Positions 1-50,202 of a stretch of 64,000 bases of DNA are shown piece after piece (within the stretch, counting starts at the first letter, position 1; each line of letters begins with the position of its first letter). The translations under genes were made by a program, and so were the position numbers. Origin of the DNA: Kuschelorhynchus macadamiae (lineage: Eukaryota; Arthropoda; Insecta; Coleoptera; Curculionidae); the NCBI GenBank assembly GCA_030620095.1, contig JAUTXW010002457.1, positions 124,001 to 188,000 on the forward strand. Direction: 5' to 3'. The notes under the pieces are model-generated. The model was not told where the DNA came from and made no database searches. It was given only the letters and a program-made list of their open reading frames with translations.

Positions 1-496
1 AGAGTTCTATAAGATATATGTTATACAGAGTGTTATGCAAGAAGTTTTTATTTTCTCAACATTTTCACGCACATTAACTGTTACAAAATGAGATATTTTA
101 TATTTTTTTCTGGCCAAGATAATCTAAATACGCCCAAATATCTATTTTTTTTTCTTTATTGACATATAGTGGTTTTTTTTAGCTTGTTTATGCATGAAAC
201 AATTTTAAACTCCCTCTTGAACGGGGTCAGAAAACAATTGTTAAATATAAATGTTGTAGGGTTTATTACGCAATGTATATGAAATTAGTATGGATGTATA
301 TAGGATGTCTCAAAATACATTTAGTATGCCAGTACGAACCCACACAACTATATGTTCGGCCGATGTAAGATGTATGAATGGTAAAAAAGTTTGTTTTAAA
401 CTGTTTTTTTTGTCTTCCTGGCTGAAAAATCAAGTCACGTACTTATTACCTAACATAGTCCGATCACAAATTAATAATTATTTTATTTTGCATATA
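1..496. other. No gene seen
   Basis: AT-rich sequence with homopolymer T runs and no reading frame with recognisable protein character. It lies downstream of the 3' end of the phospholipase gene and directly outside the Tc1-like element that starts at about 497. Confidence 0.5.
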
Positions 497-1584
497 AACT
501 AGATAACAGAATAATAAAAACAACAAATTTGCTGACAAATAAATATTCGGATACACTGGAATCTTATAATTTAAATCGAACATTAATAAGTGGTAATATC
601 ATCTTTTACGGCAATAACGGCTTGTATGCGTTTTGGCATGGAATCTACTAAATATTCGAAAGTAAAAGAGTCCCAAATTTGCGTGATTTTTGCCACAACT
701 CTACGCTGCGGATCGTTACGCAAAATGTTCTTCATCTGAGGCCATAAAGTTTCAATGACATTTAAGTCGGAGTTACTCGAGGGCAACGATAAAACTTTTA
801 AATTATGGTCCCCAAATCATTTTTTGTTGTTTTGGCAGTGTGGCAGGGCGCACCGTCTTGCTGAAATATGAAATTGTCATTTCCAAAACTTTTTTCTGCT
901 GTTGGAACCAAGCTTCGTGATACACAGGCATCAAATTTCGATTCGTCGCTAAAAATAACGTTAGTCCACATTTCTGTTGTCCAGGATAGTTCCGATTTTG
1001 CCCAATACATTTTTTTTCTTTTGAATAGCTGTTGTTTGGCCTTTAAAGAAATTTGATAAAAGAACATTATTATTTTTTATGTTTTACCACGAAAAATTAC
1101 AAATTTATGTTATAAAAGTTGCAACCAGACTTATACAGCCATAGTATACAGCATTCCCTGGAGATATTTAATTTTGCCCCTTCTTTTAGTTCTGCAAATT
1201 TTGACCAGACCTCTATCAGTGATTCTACGAAGTCGGCCTGGACTTTAATATTAACACTAGCTATCTCTCCATATATTTTTAAATATCCCCGACTGTTGTT
1301 TTTGCAATATTTAAGTCATTTGAAATTTTTTGCATGGATTTACCTCTGCAATACAGATATATTATAATTTCCCGCACTTTTTTATTTGTTACAACATCAA
1401 CCGCCATTTTCTTATGAATTTATAGGAAAAAGATGGCGGATAAAACCTAAACTGATAGCTGTTGACCCACGGACAATAGATTTATTAGCAAGTGCGATAT
1501 TATTATTGATTTTAATTTCAATAAAGATTAGCATCTGAAGATTTATTTGTCAACAAATTTGTTGTTTTTTTTTGTTATCTAGTT
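497..1584 (-). mobile_element. Tc1/mariner-like element with ~55-bp inverted repeats
   Basis: The left end (497-554) and the reverse complement of the right end (about 1530-1584) share AACTAGATAACA followed by an A-rich stretch and CAACAAATTTG, so about 55 bp of terminal inverted repeat is visible. Both ends are flanked by the dinucleotide TA (495-496 and 1585-1586), the target duplication expected of Tc1/mariner. A broken transposase reads on the minus strand between them. At about 1.09 kb it is slightly short for a full Tc1 element, which fits internal small deletions. It lies downstream of the phospholipase gene, possibly in or just past its 3' UTR. Confidence 0.8.
583..1407 (-). pseudogene. 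Tc1-like DDE transposase, frameshifted
   Basis: Cut-and-paste transposase of the Tc1 type. From a start at 1407 the N-terminus reads as a helix-turn-helix of the paired-like kind (VREIIIYLY, then KISNDLNIAKTTV), then stops. After frame changes the DDE domain resumes at 1067: NVIFSDESKFD carries the first Asp and FQQDGAPCHTAKTTK the second. The frame ending at 583 has SSNSDLNVIETLWPQMKN with the third acidic residue (Glu) of a DD34E triad. Stops and shifts between the blocks mean it cannot be translated as one protein. The order and orientation fit the inverted repeats at 497 and 1584. Confidence 0.8.
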
Positions 1585-2325
1585 TATCCAAAATGAAAAC
1601 AGTTTAAATCAAACGAAAATATGTTTTTTTCAACATTTCGTACATCGTCCCTAACATATAGTTGTTAGGGCTCGTATACCTTTATCTTTAAAAAAAACAG
1701 AGAATTTTCCACCTCTCTAGTCTAACACATTGCTTCATCTTGTTAAATTTTTCTAGTATCTTTGTAAATAACGGTAGCTAAGGTAGTATATTTAAAATCA
1801 AAAGACGCGACCTATCAGAACTTCTACAAACTACATAGCGAACCCTACAACTTTTATATGTAATAATTTTTTTCACTTCTAAACCATAATTGGGTGTGGC
1901 GTACAAGGTAAAATCGAAAGATCATTTTCAAATTTAAAAATACGATATCACCCTACAAAAAGATTTAATGCAGAAAACCACAACTCATTGTCTTAATTCT
2001 TATTGACAATTTTGAAACATTAATTTGTCCAAAAATTCGCATAATACATTCGACTGTCAAACGGTTTAGTTATTTGAAAGGTTGTAAAATCAAAGAAATA
2101 AAAACAATACTAGTACGTCAGAACAAGTTTAGTGGACATTTTACATTGTCTGCCACCTTAAAATATCGGAATACTTATTTAGATGAAGAACGTCGTAAAA
2201 TTGTATCTACTTCCATAAAGTAATTTCTCCTATTTTGAGAATTCGAGATTTCTAAGTAACAAAAATCGCATTACATTTTCCTGTATAACCAAAACAGAAT
2301 CTTTTTCTTACCTCGGCTCGATATC
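1585..2325. other. 3' flank of the phospholipase gene
   Basis: No reading frame of interest. This is where the minus-strand 3' UTR of the phospholipase should lie. One ATTAAA on the minus strand (1969-1964), about 360 bases past the stop codon, is a candidate poly(A) signal, but nothing else supports it. Confidence 0.35.
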
Positions 2326-40912
<38,587 letters not shown>

Positions 40913-41003
40913 TTTAATTTCGAACAGGTATAACTTTCAATCGGTCAGCTATATAGTATACAGAAGAACTGTCAAGTCAAGGCCACAAGGGATTCTGATT
41001 CAT
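40913..41003 (-). other. 5' UTR part of the first coding exon, with a strong upstream acceptor and a short uORF
   Basis: On the minus strand ATTTTTTTCAG ends at 41004, a strong acceptor, so transcription probably starts in a non-coding exon farther upstream. The UTR begins ATGAATCAGAATCC, opening an 8-codon upstream frame that stops before the main ATG. Confidence 0.5.
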
Positions 41004-41590
41004 CTGAAAAAAATGATAGACCCATATTAATATATATATATTAAAATATATTAAATTAAATACAATCTTTATTAACAAACTTTACAATTATCATAACATG
41101 GTTTCTAAGTATACTTACAATTATTATGGTAATGTATAACAATTTTGAAAAAGCACCTAGACAACTGAATGTCCGTATATGCTGGAATATCTATTACTAT
41201 CCTTATATGAATGAATGAATGAATATATTACAAATCTTGTTTACAATAGATTTACATGTATATTTCAATATAATGTTTTGTAGAGAAAAAAAATTTTTTT
41301 TTGCACCTAGGAGACTGAATGTATATACAAACGTATATACAAACGTACAAACGTATATACACAAATATCACAAAACTAAGTGTTATAAATTAAATGCTAA
41401 GGTGAGAAATTTATATTTATATAGCCTAAATATATATACACATATTATTCAGCAACAAATAGAGCTAGCGTGTTACATACAATCAAAACATTTTTTGTAA
41501 TTTATTTTTATTTAACTTATTAGAGTAAACTTAAAATATCAGTCAGAATCTAAATCAACATGGGAAGCTTTCCTATAAATAATGTCCAAA
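41004..41590. other. Simple-sequence-rich flank
   Basis: Contains short TA and GAATGAAT runs (41208-41223) and ACAAACGTATATAC repeated near 41320-41360. No gene. Confidence 0.4.
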
Positions 41591-41594
41591 CTGA

Positions 41595-43330
41595 TTAATT
41601 AATCAGGTTCTTAAATTTATCAAAGTTGTACACAATAAAATGTCTGCATTCTGTTTTAAATGTTCTCAATGTAGCATCCTTGATTTGCCTAGGCAAAGTG
41701 TTATAGAATTTAGGCACCAAGTATTCTACAGATTTTAAATTTATTGTTTTATAATTGCTGCTTATAATAATTGGAATTATTAAATGTCTACTAACATTTG
41801 CCCTAGTCTGGTGTAGATGGTTCACAAATTTCTTTAAATATTCTTTTTTATGAATATAAATACAAACGGTGAGTATATCTAAGACATTTATGTTATATAT
41901 TTCCTCGCTGTATAAGGCACTAGTTGGATATAGCCTATTTTTTCTGAAAATTATTTTCAGAAAAGTATTTTGTATGACTCTGAGAGGTCGCAAATTACTT
42001 TTATAAGTTCCTCCCCATATCAACAACCCATACCTTATCGAAGACTCGATTAGAGATTTATAAATCAGTATAACCAATTTGGTACCAAGGAACTCTCTTA
42101 ACTGGTAGAATTTATATATTAAGTTGCGGATTTTTGTTGTAAGGTAAGTAACATGTTCTGTCCATTTCAAACGTTGGTAGATAATGATTCCAAGGTACTT
42201 CGTATGTCTTATGTCCTTAATTATATTCTCATAATTAAGTATGATATTGTGGAAGGATGGTCTGTTTGCATTTGTAAGTGAGAAGGCTATGTAGTTAGTT
42301 TTGGTAAAATTTAGTGACAATTTGAATGAATCCAACCAGTATTTGACAATGTTTAGACCCACAGTTAATTTCATTTTGGTCTCATCCCATGTACTTCCCC
42401 TGAAAACTAGGACCGTGTAAGAAATAATCTTGCCATCAATTCCCAACTCGAGTAAAGAGTTCATATATGAAATAAAAAGTATAGGCCCCAATATGGTTCC
42501 CTGTGGAACACCAATTTCTATTTTAGATGGTTGGCTAAGTGTGTCATTTATTCTGAGATCTTGGTCTCGATCAGATAAATAATTTGCAAAAAGTTCCAGC
42601 ACTTTACCTCGAATTCCATAGTGTGATAAAACATCCAGTAGTTTTTTTGTGGTACTGTGTCGAAGGCCTTTGCAAGATCTAAGAACACTGCAATTGTTTT
42701 TTATCATTGTTAAGATTACTTGTGATTTCTGATGTTAAAGAATACATTGCATCTACTGTGCTTGAACCCTCTGTAAAACCAAACTGGTCTCCCAAAATAA
42801 CATTATTATTTTTGTAAAATTTCATTAATCTGTCCTTCAGACATTTTTCAAAAATCTTTGCAAAATTATTTATCAAGCCAATTGGTCGATAATTCTCAAT
42901 TTGGTTCTTTTCAGCTGCTTTAAAAATAAGAGTAATTATTGATTCTTTAAAAACTTTAGGTATTTTACTACTTTTGAAAATCAAATTAATGATATAGGAC
43001 AAAGGTTTAACTATATGCTGGTGGACGTTCTTTATTAACTTTACTGAAACTTTATCTTTCCCTGAAGCGCTATCATTTTTTAAGGATGAAATATGTTTTA
43101 TAATTTCATTTTCCGATGTTGGTATTAAGAATAAGGATGAAAGAGTGTTTCTATTTACCCCTGCCGGATTTTATATACGTTTCTCCATATTTGTACCAAT
43201 TTCAATAAAATATTTATTACAATAATTTGCCATATCAAGTGAATTTGAGTGGTCTTCATTCTTGTCATTCTCTATTTTAAACCTATTCTTTCTGGTCCGT
43301 TTTTTTTTATTGGTTGCTTCTGATATTATC
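41595..43330 (-). pseudogene. LINE-F reverse transcriptase, catalytic ADD deleted
   Basis: Blocks: IITLIFKAAEKNQIENYRPI, FGFTEGSSTVDAM, then (other frame) VFLDLAKAFDTV with the first catalytic Asp, GIRGKVLELFANYLSDRDQ, IGVPQGTILGPILFISYMNS and GIDGKIISYTVLVFRGS. The last should read ISY-ADD-TVLVF as in LINE-G (IIYADDTAIFF), so nine bases are missing without a frameshift. The C-terminal part is intact to a stop at 41595 (YGLLIWGGTYKSNLRPLRVI). The product of this copy could not polymerise. Confidence 0.88.
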
Positions 43331-44542
43331 TTATAAATTTTTTTTTATGTCATTCTTATTATATAATATCTTACTATTATAATAGTCATATTTTTGCTTT
43401 TTTATTAACTTATTTAACATGTTCCTATATGATTTATATTCTATATCTAGTTCAACGCTAAAGTTTTTATTAAGTTTTCTTTTTAGTTTATCTCTATATT
43501 TTATTGAAGTAATTAGACCATTCGTTATCCATTCTTTATTTCTTTTATGTTTAAATCTTTGTAATTGTTGCATTGTGGCTTGTTCCAAACAATTATTAAA
43601 AATATAAAATATACCAGTTGCCCCTTCAGGATCCTCGGACCCAAAAACATCCGACCAATTCTGAGAAGATAGCTGTTGATTTAGTAATTTATAATCTAAG
43701 CATTCGAAATAATTATTCTGCTCGTTTTTTGCAATGGCGTTTGTTTTATTGTTATGAAGATTCACATTCAACATAATTGGAAAGTGGTCTGTCAAATCAG
43801 TGTCCAGCATAAAAGATTTAAATTTCAAGTTATGTATTTTACTTTTTTGTCTTATAAACAGGTGATCGATACAAGAAGAGGTTTCAGGGGATACTCTAGT
43901 TGGTGAGTTAATGAAAGATATGAAACCATGCTGACCCATCAAGGAGAGATATTCATTAACCAATACATTATTGTCGTTCATTATATTTAAGTTTAAATCT
44001 CCAGTAAAAACGTCAATATCTGCATGTATTAATTCCTCAAACATCTGAGTCAAATCTTGGATAAACAATAATTCAGCTATAGGTGGTGGTTTATACACAG
44101 CAGTGATTCCATATGTAAAATTTTCAAGATTCAAAGTAATTCTACTGATAGTCACTAATGGCAAGTCTAATTTCTTATGTGTTACCTCTGCATTAAGAGT
44201 CTCGCGAATAAAAATTACTATACCATCATTTTTATTAAATTTTGCATTATTATAAAATACATTGTATCCCTGAATGTTAAAGTTTTCAAGTGATGCTATT
44301 TGAAAACATTCAGTTAAAATAATTATGTCATTATAAGCAAGTTGGAAGTGCTCATGAAAGACACTCAATTCATCAAAATTCTTTCTAATGCCTCTTACAT
44401 TTAAGTGTACAATATTTAATATTTTATTATTTAAAACAATTTGATCTTTCAGTAGCATGCTATCAACCAGTTGACCATGCAACTCCATTCCCTCACTGCC
44501 CAAAAGTGCTAATACATCATCCTGTGGTGGTCTAAAAATCAC
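43331..44542 (-). pseudogene. LINE-F AP-type endonuclease domain, intact frame
   Basis: About 400 codons with every expected motif: ILNIVHLNVRGIRKNFDEL (catalytic Asn), DIIILTECF (Glu), NKNDGIVIFIRE, TYGITAVYKPP, DVFTGDLNLNIMN (Asp), TRVSPETSSCIDHLFIRQ and DLTDHFPIMLN (Asp-His). The domain nicks target DNA to start reverse transcription. Only the linkage to RT is broken, by a length change in an A-run near 43345, so it belongs to a dead element. Confidence 0.88.
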
Positions 44543-44640
44543 GGACTGTATTCTATCTTACTCTTTTTTATTTCTAAATGGTATTTGTAACTTGGGCAGT
44601 TTGGGTCAGAAGCCACATGTGACTCACAATAATTTGACCA

Positions 44641-45609
44641 TTATTTAATATTAGCCCCTATACAATTAATACACTTTTTTGATATCTTTTTACATTCTTC
44701 CTTTTTATGATTCCCTGCACAATATTCACAGACCGAACTTTTATTACACTTGTCATTTTCATGGTAGAACTCCTGGCAGTTAAAACACTGTGTTATAGAA
44801 AGGTCTTCACAGACTGGACAGTGGTTCCATCCAATGTGTACTCTACAATGTTTCATAAATTTCTGAAATAAACCTGGGGAACATTCTGCAAAAATAGTTG
44901 AATTTTTGTTTCTAATTTCCTTCACAAGGGTTATGTTTATTTCATCGCTATCACTAATCCACAAATTTTGTTTCCTTATACTGTTTTCAATTTCTTCTTT
45001 TGACTTTCGGGTATTTTAATTTTTGGTTTCATCTTTTTTGCTGCTATAATTTCGTACTTGTCCTGCAATTTTTCTTCAGCTGCTTTTTTAAGTTCCTCAA
45101 TTTCTAGTTTGGACGTACATTTAATTACCATACTTCCATTTGTTGTTAATTTAAAGTTTCTTATACCAACATTTAGTTCAGTTGGGTTTATTTTTTGAGT
45201 AACTTCATTCTTTGTTTTAGATACTCAAACTCAAAATGCTTTATTGTCTTAATAAAATCTCGTTGACAATCTGCTTTTGTTTGGGTTTAACAGTCAGGTT
45301 AGGGATACCTCCCTTGCTTTTAACCATTAAATTGCTTGTTACATTTGCGTAGAATTTATCAGTATATTCAAAGTTTCCTATTTTAGAATTATTATTTGCT
45401 CGTTTCAGACTATCAATTTGTTCCTTAAGCAAGTTTATTATTTGGATTTTGTCCTGAATATTTAAATCAAATTTTATACATTTTGGGCAATAAAATTTCA
45501 TTACCCTTGTTCGTAAATCAAGTACTTTTATTTCCAAAGCGGAAAGATTTCCACATTTTCATGTGAACACATCCTTAATCTTTATCTCCTCACAAATCCA
45601 ACAATTCAT
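44641..45609 (-). pseudogene. LINE-F ORF1: gag-like protein with CCHC zinc knuckles
   Basis: The start (45609) reads MNCWICEE, and FYCPKCIKFD follows after one stop, which looks like a PHD-type finger. Then a coiled region (IINLLKEQIDSLKRANNN), a segment NPTELNVGIRNFKLTTNG and SMVIKCTSKLEIEELKKAAE typical of the RNA-binding part of such gags, and knuckles CFNCQEFYHENDKC (C-x2-C-x4-H-x4-C) and CEYCAGNHKKEEC (C-x2-C-x3-H-x4-C). One stop and two frameshifts. The role would be packaging element RNA. Confidence 0.75.
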
Positions 45610-45694
45610 TACGTTTTTTATTATTTTAAGAACCAATAAATGCCACTAAGTACAAATTTTAAAAACAATATCGTTCCAGGTCAGTCACATTTCG

Positions 45695-45712
45695 CCTGAA
45701 ATATATATATAT

Positions 45713-45752
<40 letters not shown>
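45695..45752. repeat. (AT)n microsatellite
   Basis: Alternating AT with one break at about 45720. A second, shorter AT/AAT tract lies at 46046-46094. The two bracket the retroelement piece at 45765-45959. Confidence 0.9.
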
Positions 45753-45755
<3 letters not shown>

Positions 45756-45764
45756 TTCTTTCAC

Positions 45765-45959
45765 AGAAACACCAATCAACATCTCCGAGGACATTCTCTA
45801 AAGTTGACAGCAGCGCTGAGTCGTAGACTCTCGAGGAAATACTCTCTTACTAGTCGCACAGTCCAACAGTGGAATGAGCTCCCTGAGGATGTCGTAACTG
45901 CTCCCAGTATAAACGCTTTTAAGAATAGACTGGACAATTATGTTGGTACTGGGATGTAA
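45765..45959 (+). pseudogene. C-terminal end of an RT protein, undamaged reading frame
   Basis: A clean 64-codon frame to TAA: RNTNQHLRGHSLKLTAALSR, then SLTSRTVQQWNELPEDVV and TAPSINAFKNRLDNYVG. It matches the extreme C-terminus of a widespread group of animal LINE-type RT proteins (RGHS-x-KL, then R-V-x-x-WN-x-LP-x-x-VV-x-A-x-SVN-x-FK-x-x-LD). Base composition is clearly richer in G+C than the neighbourhood and it has no stops, suggesting a young insertion. It is 5'-truncated and flanked by AT microsatellites. It is not a host gene. Confidence 0.72.
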
Positions 45960-46094
45960 TCACAACTATAAAGTGTGAATAGTTAAATTTAAAGTGCATT
46001 GACATAATAATGGCAGTTAATCGGTTACAACCGCCTGCTGTCTAATAACCATAATAATAATAATAATAATATATATATATATATATATATATAT

Positions 46095-47250
46095 CATATG
46101 TGACTCACAGCAATCTGTCATTAAAAAAATCTTGGATATTATAATATGCCTTTCTGAATAATAATCTCTTAACACCCTCCTTAAAGCTCCTCCGGCATTG
46201 TAACATACGCAATTCAAGAGGAAAAGAGTTAAATAATTTGCGACCATTGTAATCAAAGGATTTTTTTATTATTTGTGACTTAAGAGTCGGTAACTGCATC
46301 AGTTCTTGTTTGAATTTTTTGTGTACTAAACCAGCAGCCTCCATTATAAAAAAACATAAGAGTCAAAATAGAATGTCTTATAAATAACGGACGGCAAGAT
46401 TAGCATATCCTGGCTCTATACATATACCTTATTGCCCATTTATGCAGCATAAAAATATCATTTAACAAATAATTAGAAGAACTCCAAAATGTTATCTCAT
46501 AGCGAATATGTGATTAAATCAATGCAAAGTATAGCCCTCAATGCATAGCAGCCTAATTATAACTTCTTGCATTGTTTATATGTTTATCAAATTTCAGGGA
46601 GCTATAAATTAACTACCTAAAAACCGACTTTTGTCAGGTTTAACAATAATTTCATTGCCTAAATAAATGTCATCAGTTGCACACTTAAAATTTAATATTT
46701 TTGTTTTTGAAGTATTAAAAGACATACATTTGTATCACACTACTGTTTAATATGAAGTAAGTCACTGCTTATCTTTTCTTTAACATTAGCATAGAACCCT
46801 GTGGTACCCCAGCATTGATATTCAAATCCTGTGAGTTGTCATTGTTGAGCACAACACTTTGAGTTGGATTGTCAGATATCATTCCAAAGCAGTGCCCCTA
46901 AAACCATATCTCTCTAATTCACATAAAAGTATTCCGTGATCAACACAATCAAAAGCTTTTGAAAGATCACCGCACTGCCGAGGTGATTTCTCCAAAGTTC
47001 AGGCCAATATACAGATGTTCCATGAACTGAAAAATAGCATCCCCTCTGCTCTTTGAGGTTTGGAACCCTGCTGAGCGCTAATTAGGTTGTGCTTACTTAG
47101 AAATAATATAATTCTCACCTTTGCCAATGTTGGAAGCAATGAAATCAGCCTAAAATTTGATGGACTTTGACTATCTCAACCTTTATAGGTGGAATGACCA
47201 CAGCCTTCTTCAGGCAACAATGATGATACAGTGTGGTCAGTTTAATTTAT
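46095..47250 (-). pseudogene. LINE-E: decayed LINE RT and C-terminus
   Basis: From about 46990 downwards: DLSKAFDCVDHGILLCELER then YGFRG (motif A); NAGVPQGSML (motif B) directly followed by unrelated or deleted sequence, so YADD is missing; NKNIKF and DKHINNARS; and an open C-terminal stretch from 46344, MEAAGLVHKKFKQELMQLP, SFDYNGRKLFNSFPLELRML and RRSFKEGVKRLL. Motif order identifies a CR1/Jockey-like LINE with many stops. Confidence 0.72.
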
Positions 47251-48297
47251 TCACATTTTAATTTGCTACAACTTTATTATTTCAAAATGATCTAATCCAA
47301 TCCAAATGAGGCATATATATCCCTCCAAGCTTCTTAAATTAGGATTATTTTATGAAGGAGTTATGTTTGTGCAAAAAAGAAAGACCGATGACCTTTTTTT
47401 TAGTTGTTGCAGGTCATATAAAATTACCCAAATTCAAGCTAGCCATCAGTGATAAAGCTCAAAAGAGGACCTTTTTCTTTTCTTTTATTCATGAACAGGA
47501 TAGTAGCTCGTCAGTTTTAGTGATAGTCACCAGTTGATAGGCTGCTTGCTCGTAGAAGCTAATCAATGCAAAAATATAAGCAAATTTTCCAGCAATTACA
47601 TGAAATGGGGTCTTGTGTCATTAACAAACCCACGCACTTGTTTTTTTTATTTTAAATGATAGATAGATAGAGTAGATTGAAAATAGAAACTCGTAACATT
47701 TCCCACTGTTTTTCCAGAAAAAGAAAACGAAGTCTACAAATTCCACTACTTTTCAGTGCACAAACTCTCCTATTGTGATGATTTGTACAAAATCAAGAAA
47801 CAATGTTATGTTTAATTGCAATATTGCCACTAACCTGATTTTCTGGAAATATATATCACAGGCTTTTATGATGGTTTTATCAACAAACCTGGGCTAACCT
47901 GAAATTAACAAGACAGATTCACCCAAGGACCCACCTAACAGTATAGGTTTTGTTAAAAAAAAATTTGTTTTAACACAAATCTGATATTTTGTTGGTAGGC
48001 CTACGTGTGCTTTCTTTACAGCAAACCTAACCAATCCTAACATAACAAAAATAAACAAACTTTCAAACACTCTCCACATATGTTGCTTTTCTATTTGACA
48101 TTAAGGACTTGACAATTACCTTCTCTATGTGAAATAAATTGTTATTTTTAAAAGTCATTTAGAAATATGAAAACAAAGTATATACGTTGCTTATGTTTTA
48201 TTGGCAATGAAAGTTAGTGAAAACTGATTATTTTAGTAATTTGTTAAGGCACACGAGCATAAAACTCCCTCAAACAAAGGTAAACTTTAAATAAGCT
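47251..48297. other. No supported gene
   Basis: AT-rich intergenic or intronic sequence. Short open frames at 47352-47537 and 47894-48079 have no recognisable motifs. Confidence 0.4.
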
Positions 48298-50202
48298 GGA
48301 AATGATGCAAGAAAACAATGGAAATTTATTAACGGTCTTTTAAAAAACACAAATAAAAATACATGTATCCAGTCTCTTGTTGAGTTGGACAATGCAGAAG
48401 TGAGTGATCTTCAATGTCAATGACCTTAATAATCATTTGGTAAGTGTAGGACAAAATATTGTGAGACATTGAAACAATAACTCAGAATTTAGCACCCATA
48501 GATCGTAGTAACCCTAATTTTGAGGAAATTCACTGCGACAATAGTTTGTATATCAAGCCTACGGATGAACTAGAGTTCCGAAATATTATATTCAGCTTAA
48601 AAAAGAATGCCGCACCGGGACATGACCAAGTAAGTGTGAAAGATATTCTTAATTTACAAGATGTACTTACTCCGATATTAACTTCATTGATAAACACCAT
48701 CCTGAATGCTGGTACATTCCCCTTTGAGCTTAAGACTAGTAAAGTTGGTCCAATATTTAAATCTGGATCGAGAGACTGCATGAGTAACTATAGGCCTATT
48801 AGTGCAGTAAGTGTTTTTTCTAAAATAATAGAGGTAGTTTTGAAAAGTAGAATGCTAACCTTTATACAAAAATATATAACGGTGGATGAGTTCCAATATG
48901 GTTTCATAAAAAATAGCAACACATTGAGTGCAACAACAGATCTGCTTAATAACATATCAACAGGCTTAGATGATAAGAAAATTTGTATTGTAGTTTTTAT
49001 AGACCTTCAAAAGGCCTTTGATGTGATGAGCCATGATGTGTTATTGGATAAGTTGTGGAATATGGGATATAGAGCTATTATGTACAAAATCATTCGGTCA
49101 TATTCATTAGATAGAAAACAGTATGTAAAATTAAATATGAACATCAGTGATACAAAAGTAATTAACTGTGGATTGCCCCAGGGCTCTGTATTTGGGCCTC
49201 TCTCTTCCATTTATGTACTGAGTCTAAAGTGTTCTGCTCTGCGAGCTAGATATTATACTTTTGCAGATAATACTGTCCTTTTATACTCTGGTGAGAATAT
49301 AAGGGACTCGAAAAAACTGTAAATGATGATCTGAGGCTGTACACCAGCTGGTTATTATGTAATAAACCAAAAATAAATATTCTAAAAACTAAATATATAC
49401 TTTTTAAACAAAAAATAAATTAATATACCCACCCAAAATTGAAATTAATAGTTTAATTATTGTACAAGTAAAATCATATAAATATATTGGACTTATTCTT
49501 GATGAAAATCTTAGTTGGAGTGAACATATAAATCACTTAACAAACAAATTAATTCCAATGATCAGTGTGTTGTAGAGAACCAGGCATAATCATTATATCA
49601 CGAAAAATAGTAAATTAAAGGTTTATAATGCATATTTTTTGTCTCATCTTAGATACCTAATTCCGATATGGGGTACCTGTGGGTTGGTGAATTTTAAAAA
49701 CATAGAAATTTTGCAAAATAAAATATTAAAAATACTTTTTAATTACGATATGCTTACCCACACGGAGGATCTATACAGAGAATTGAATGTCTATAACCTG
49801 AGAAAAATATTAGGATTTGAACAACACAAACTCATGCATAAAATTTTAAATAAAAAACAAAAATCAAATTTCAACACAAGATCACAGAACAATATATTTT
49901 TGAATAACACAATTACAATCCATTTTTTCAAGCATCTGCCGAATACAATAAGTTACCTGATTATCTTAGGAATATAGCTGGTTACAACAAATTTGTTAAA
50001 CAATTAAAAATACACTTAGATTAGAAGGAATAATTTATTATTGTGATAGTTGCCACTATAGATTTCTCTATTTTCGTGTTATATTATTCCCGATACCAGT
50101 GCTTTAAGTACTGTTTGCGGGATTTAGCTTTAATGATTTAAAAATAATTTGTATATCAATTTGCTGTAGTTCTTTAGCTAATAAACAGTTTCAAAAAAAA
50201 AA
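48298..50202 (+). pseudogene. LINE-D: 5'-truncated LINE, RT with FADN instead of FADD, poly(A) tail
   Basis: Begins ARKQWKFINGLLKNTNKNT, then the long frame 48546-49322: FSLKKNAAPGHDQVSVKDIL, SNYRPISAVSVFSKIIEVVL, VVFIDLQKAFDVMSHDVLLD (first Asp), CGLPQGSVFGPLSSIYVL (motif B, damaged end) and YTFADNTVLLYSG, where the second Asp of motif C is Asn. Broken frames follow (YKYIGLILDENLSWSEHINH; LRYLIPIWGTCGLVNFKNIE; ILQNKILKILFNYDMLTH). The 3' end carries AATAAA at 50180-50185 and a poly(A) run at 50193-50202. Dead copy of a CR1/Jockey-like LINE. Confidence 0.85.

Larger units (their letters stand above)
41590..45660 (-). mobile_element. LINE-F: almost full-length but inactive two-ORF LINE
   Basis: From 45609 downwards: ORF1 (gag-like, PHD-like start and CCHC knuckles), a gap of about 100 bp, then ORF2 with AP endonuclease (44542-43331) and RT (43330-41595). 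Total about 4.0 kb, the usual size for CR1/Jockey-like elements. Lesions: stop codons in ORF1 near 45565 and in the RT linker, frameshifts in A-runs near 43345, 42695 and 42650, and an in-frame loss of the RT Ala-Asp-Asp. It is related to LINE-G (38894-40255). It lies upstream of the phospholipase coding start, in the same orientation. Confidence 0.85.

Noticed and set aside
290..502. 70-codon plus-strand frame
   Set aside because: No motif; it ends inside the terminal repeat of the Tc1-like element.
41219..41500. 93-codon plus-strand frame
   Set aside because: Simple-sequence-rich DNA with no recognisable protein features.
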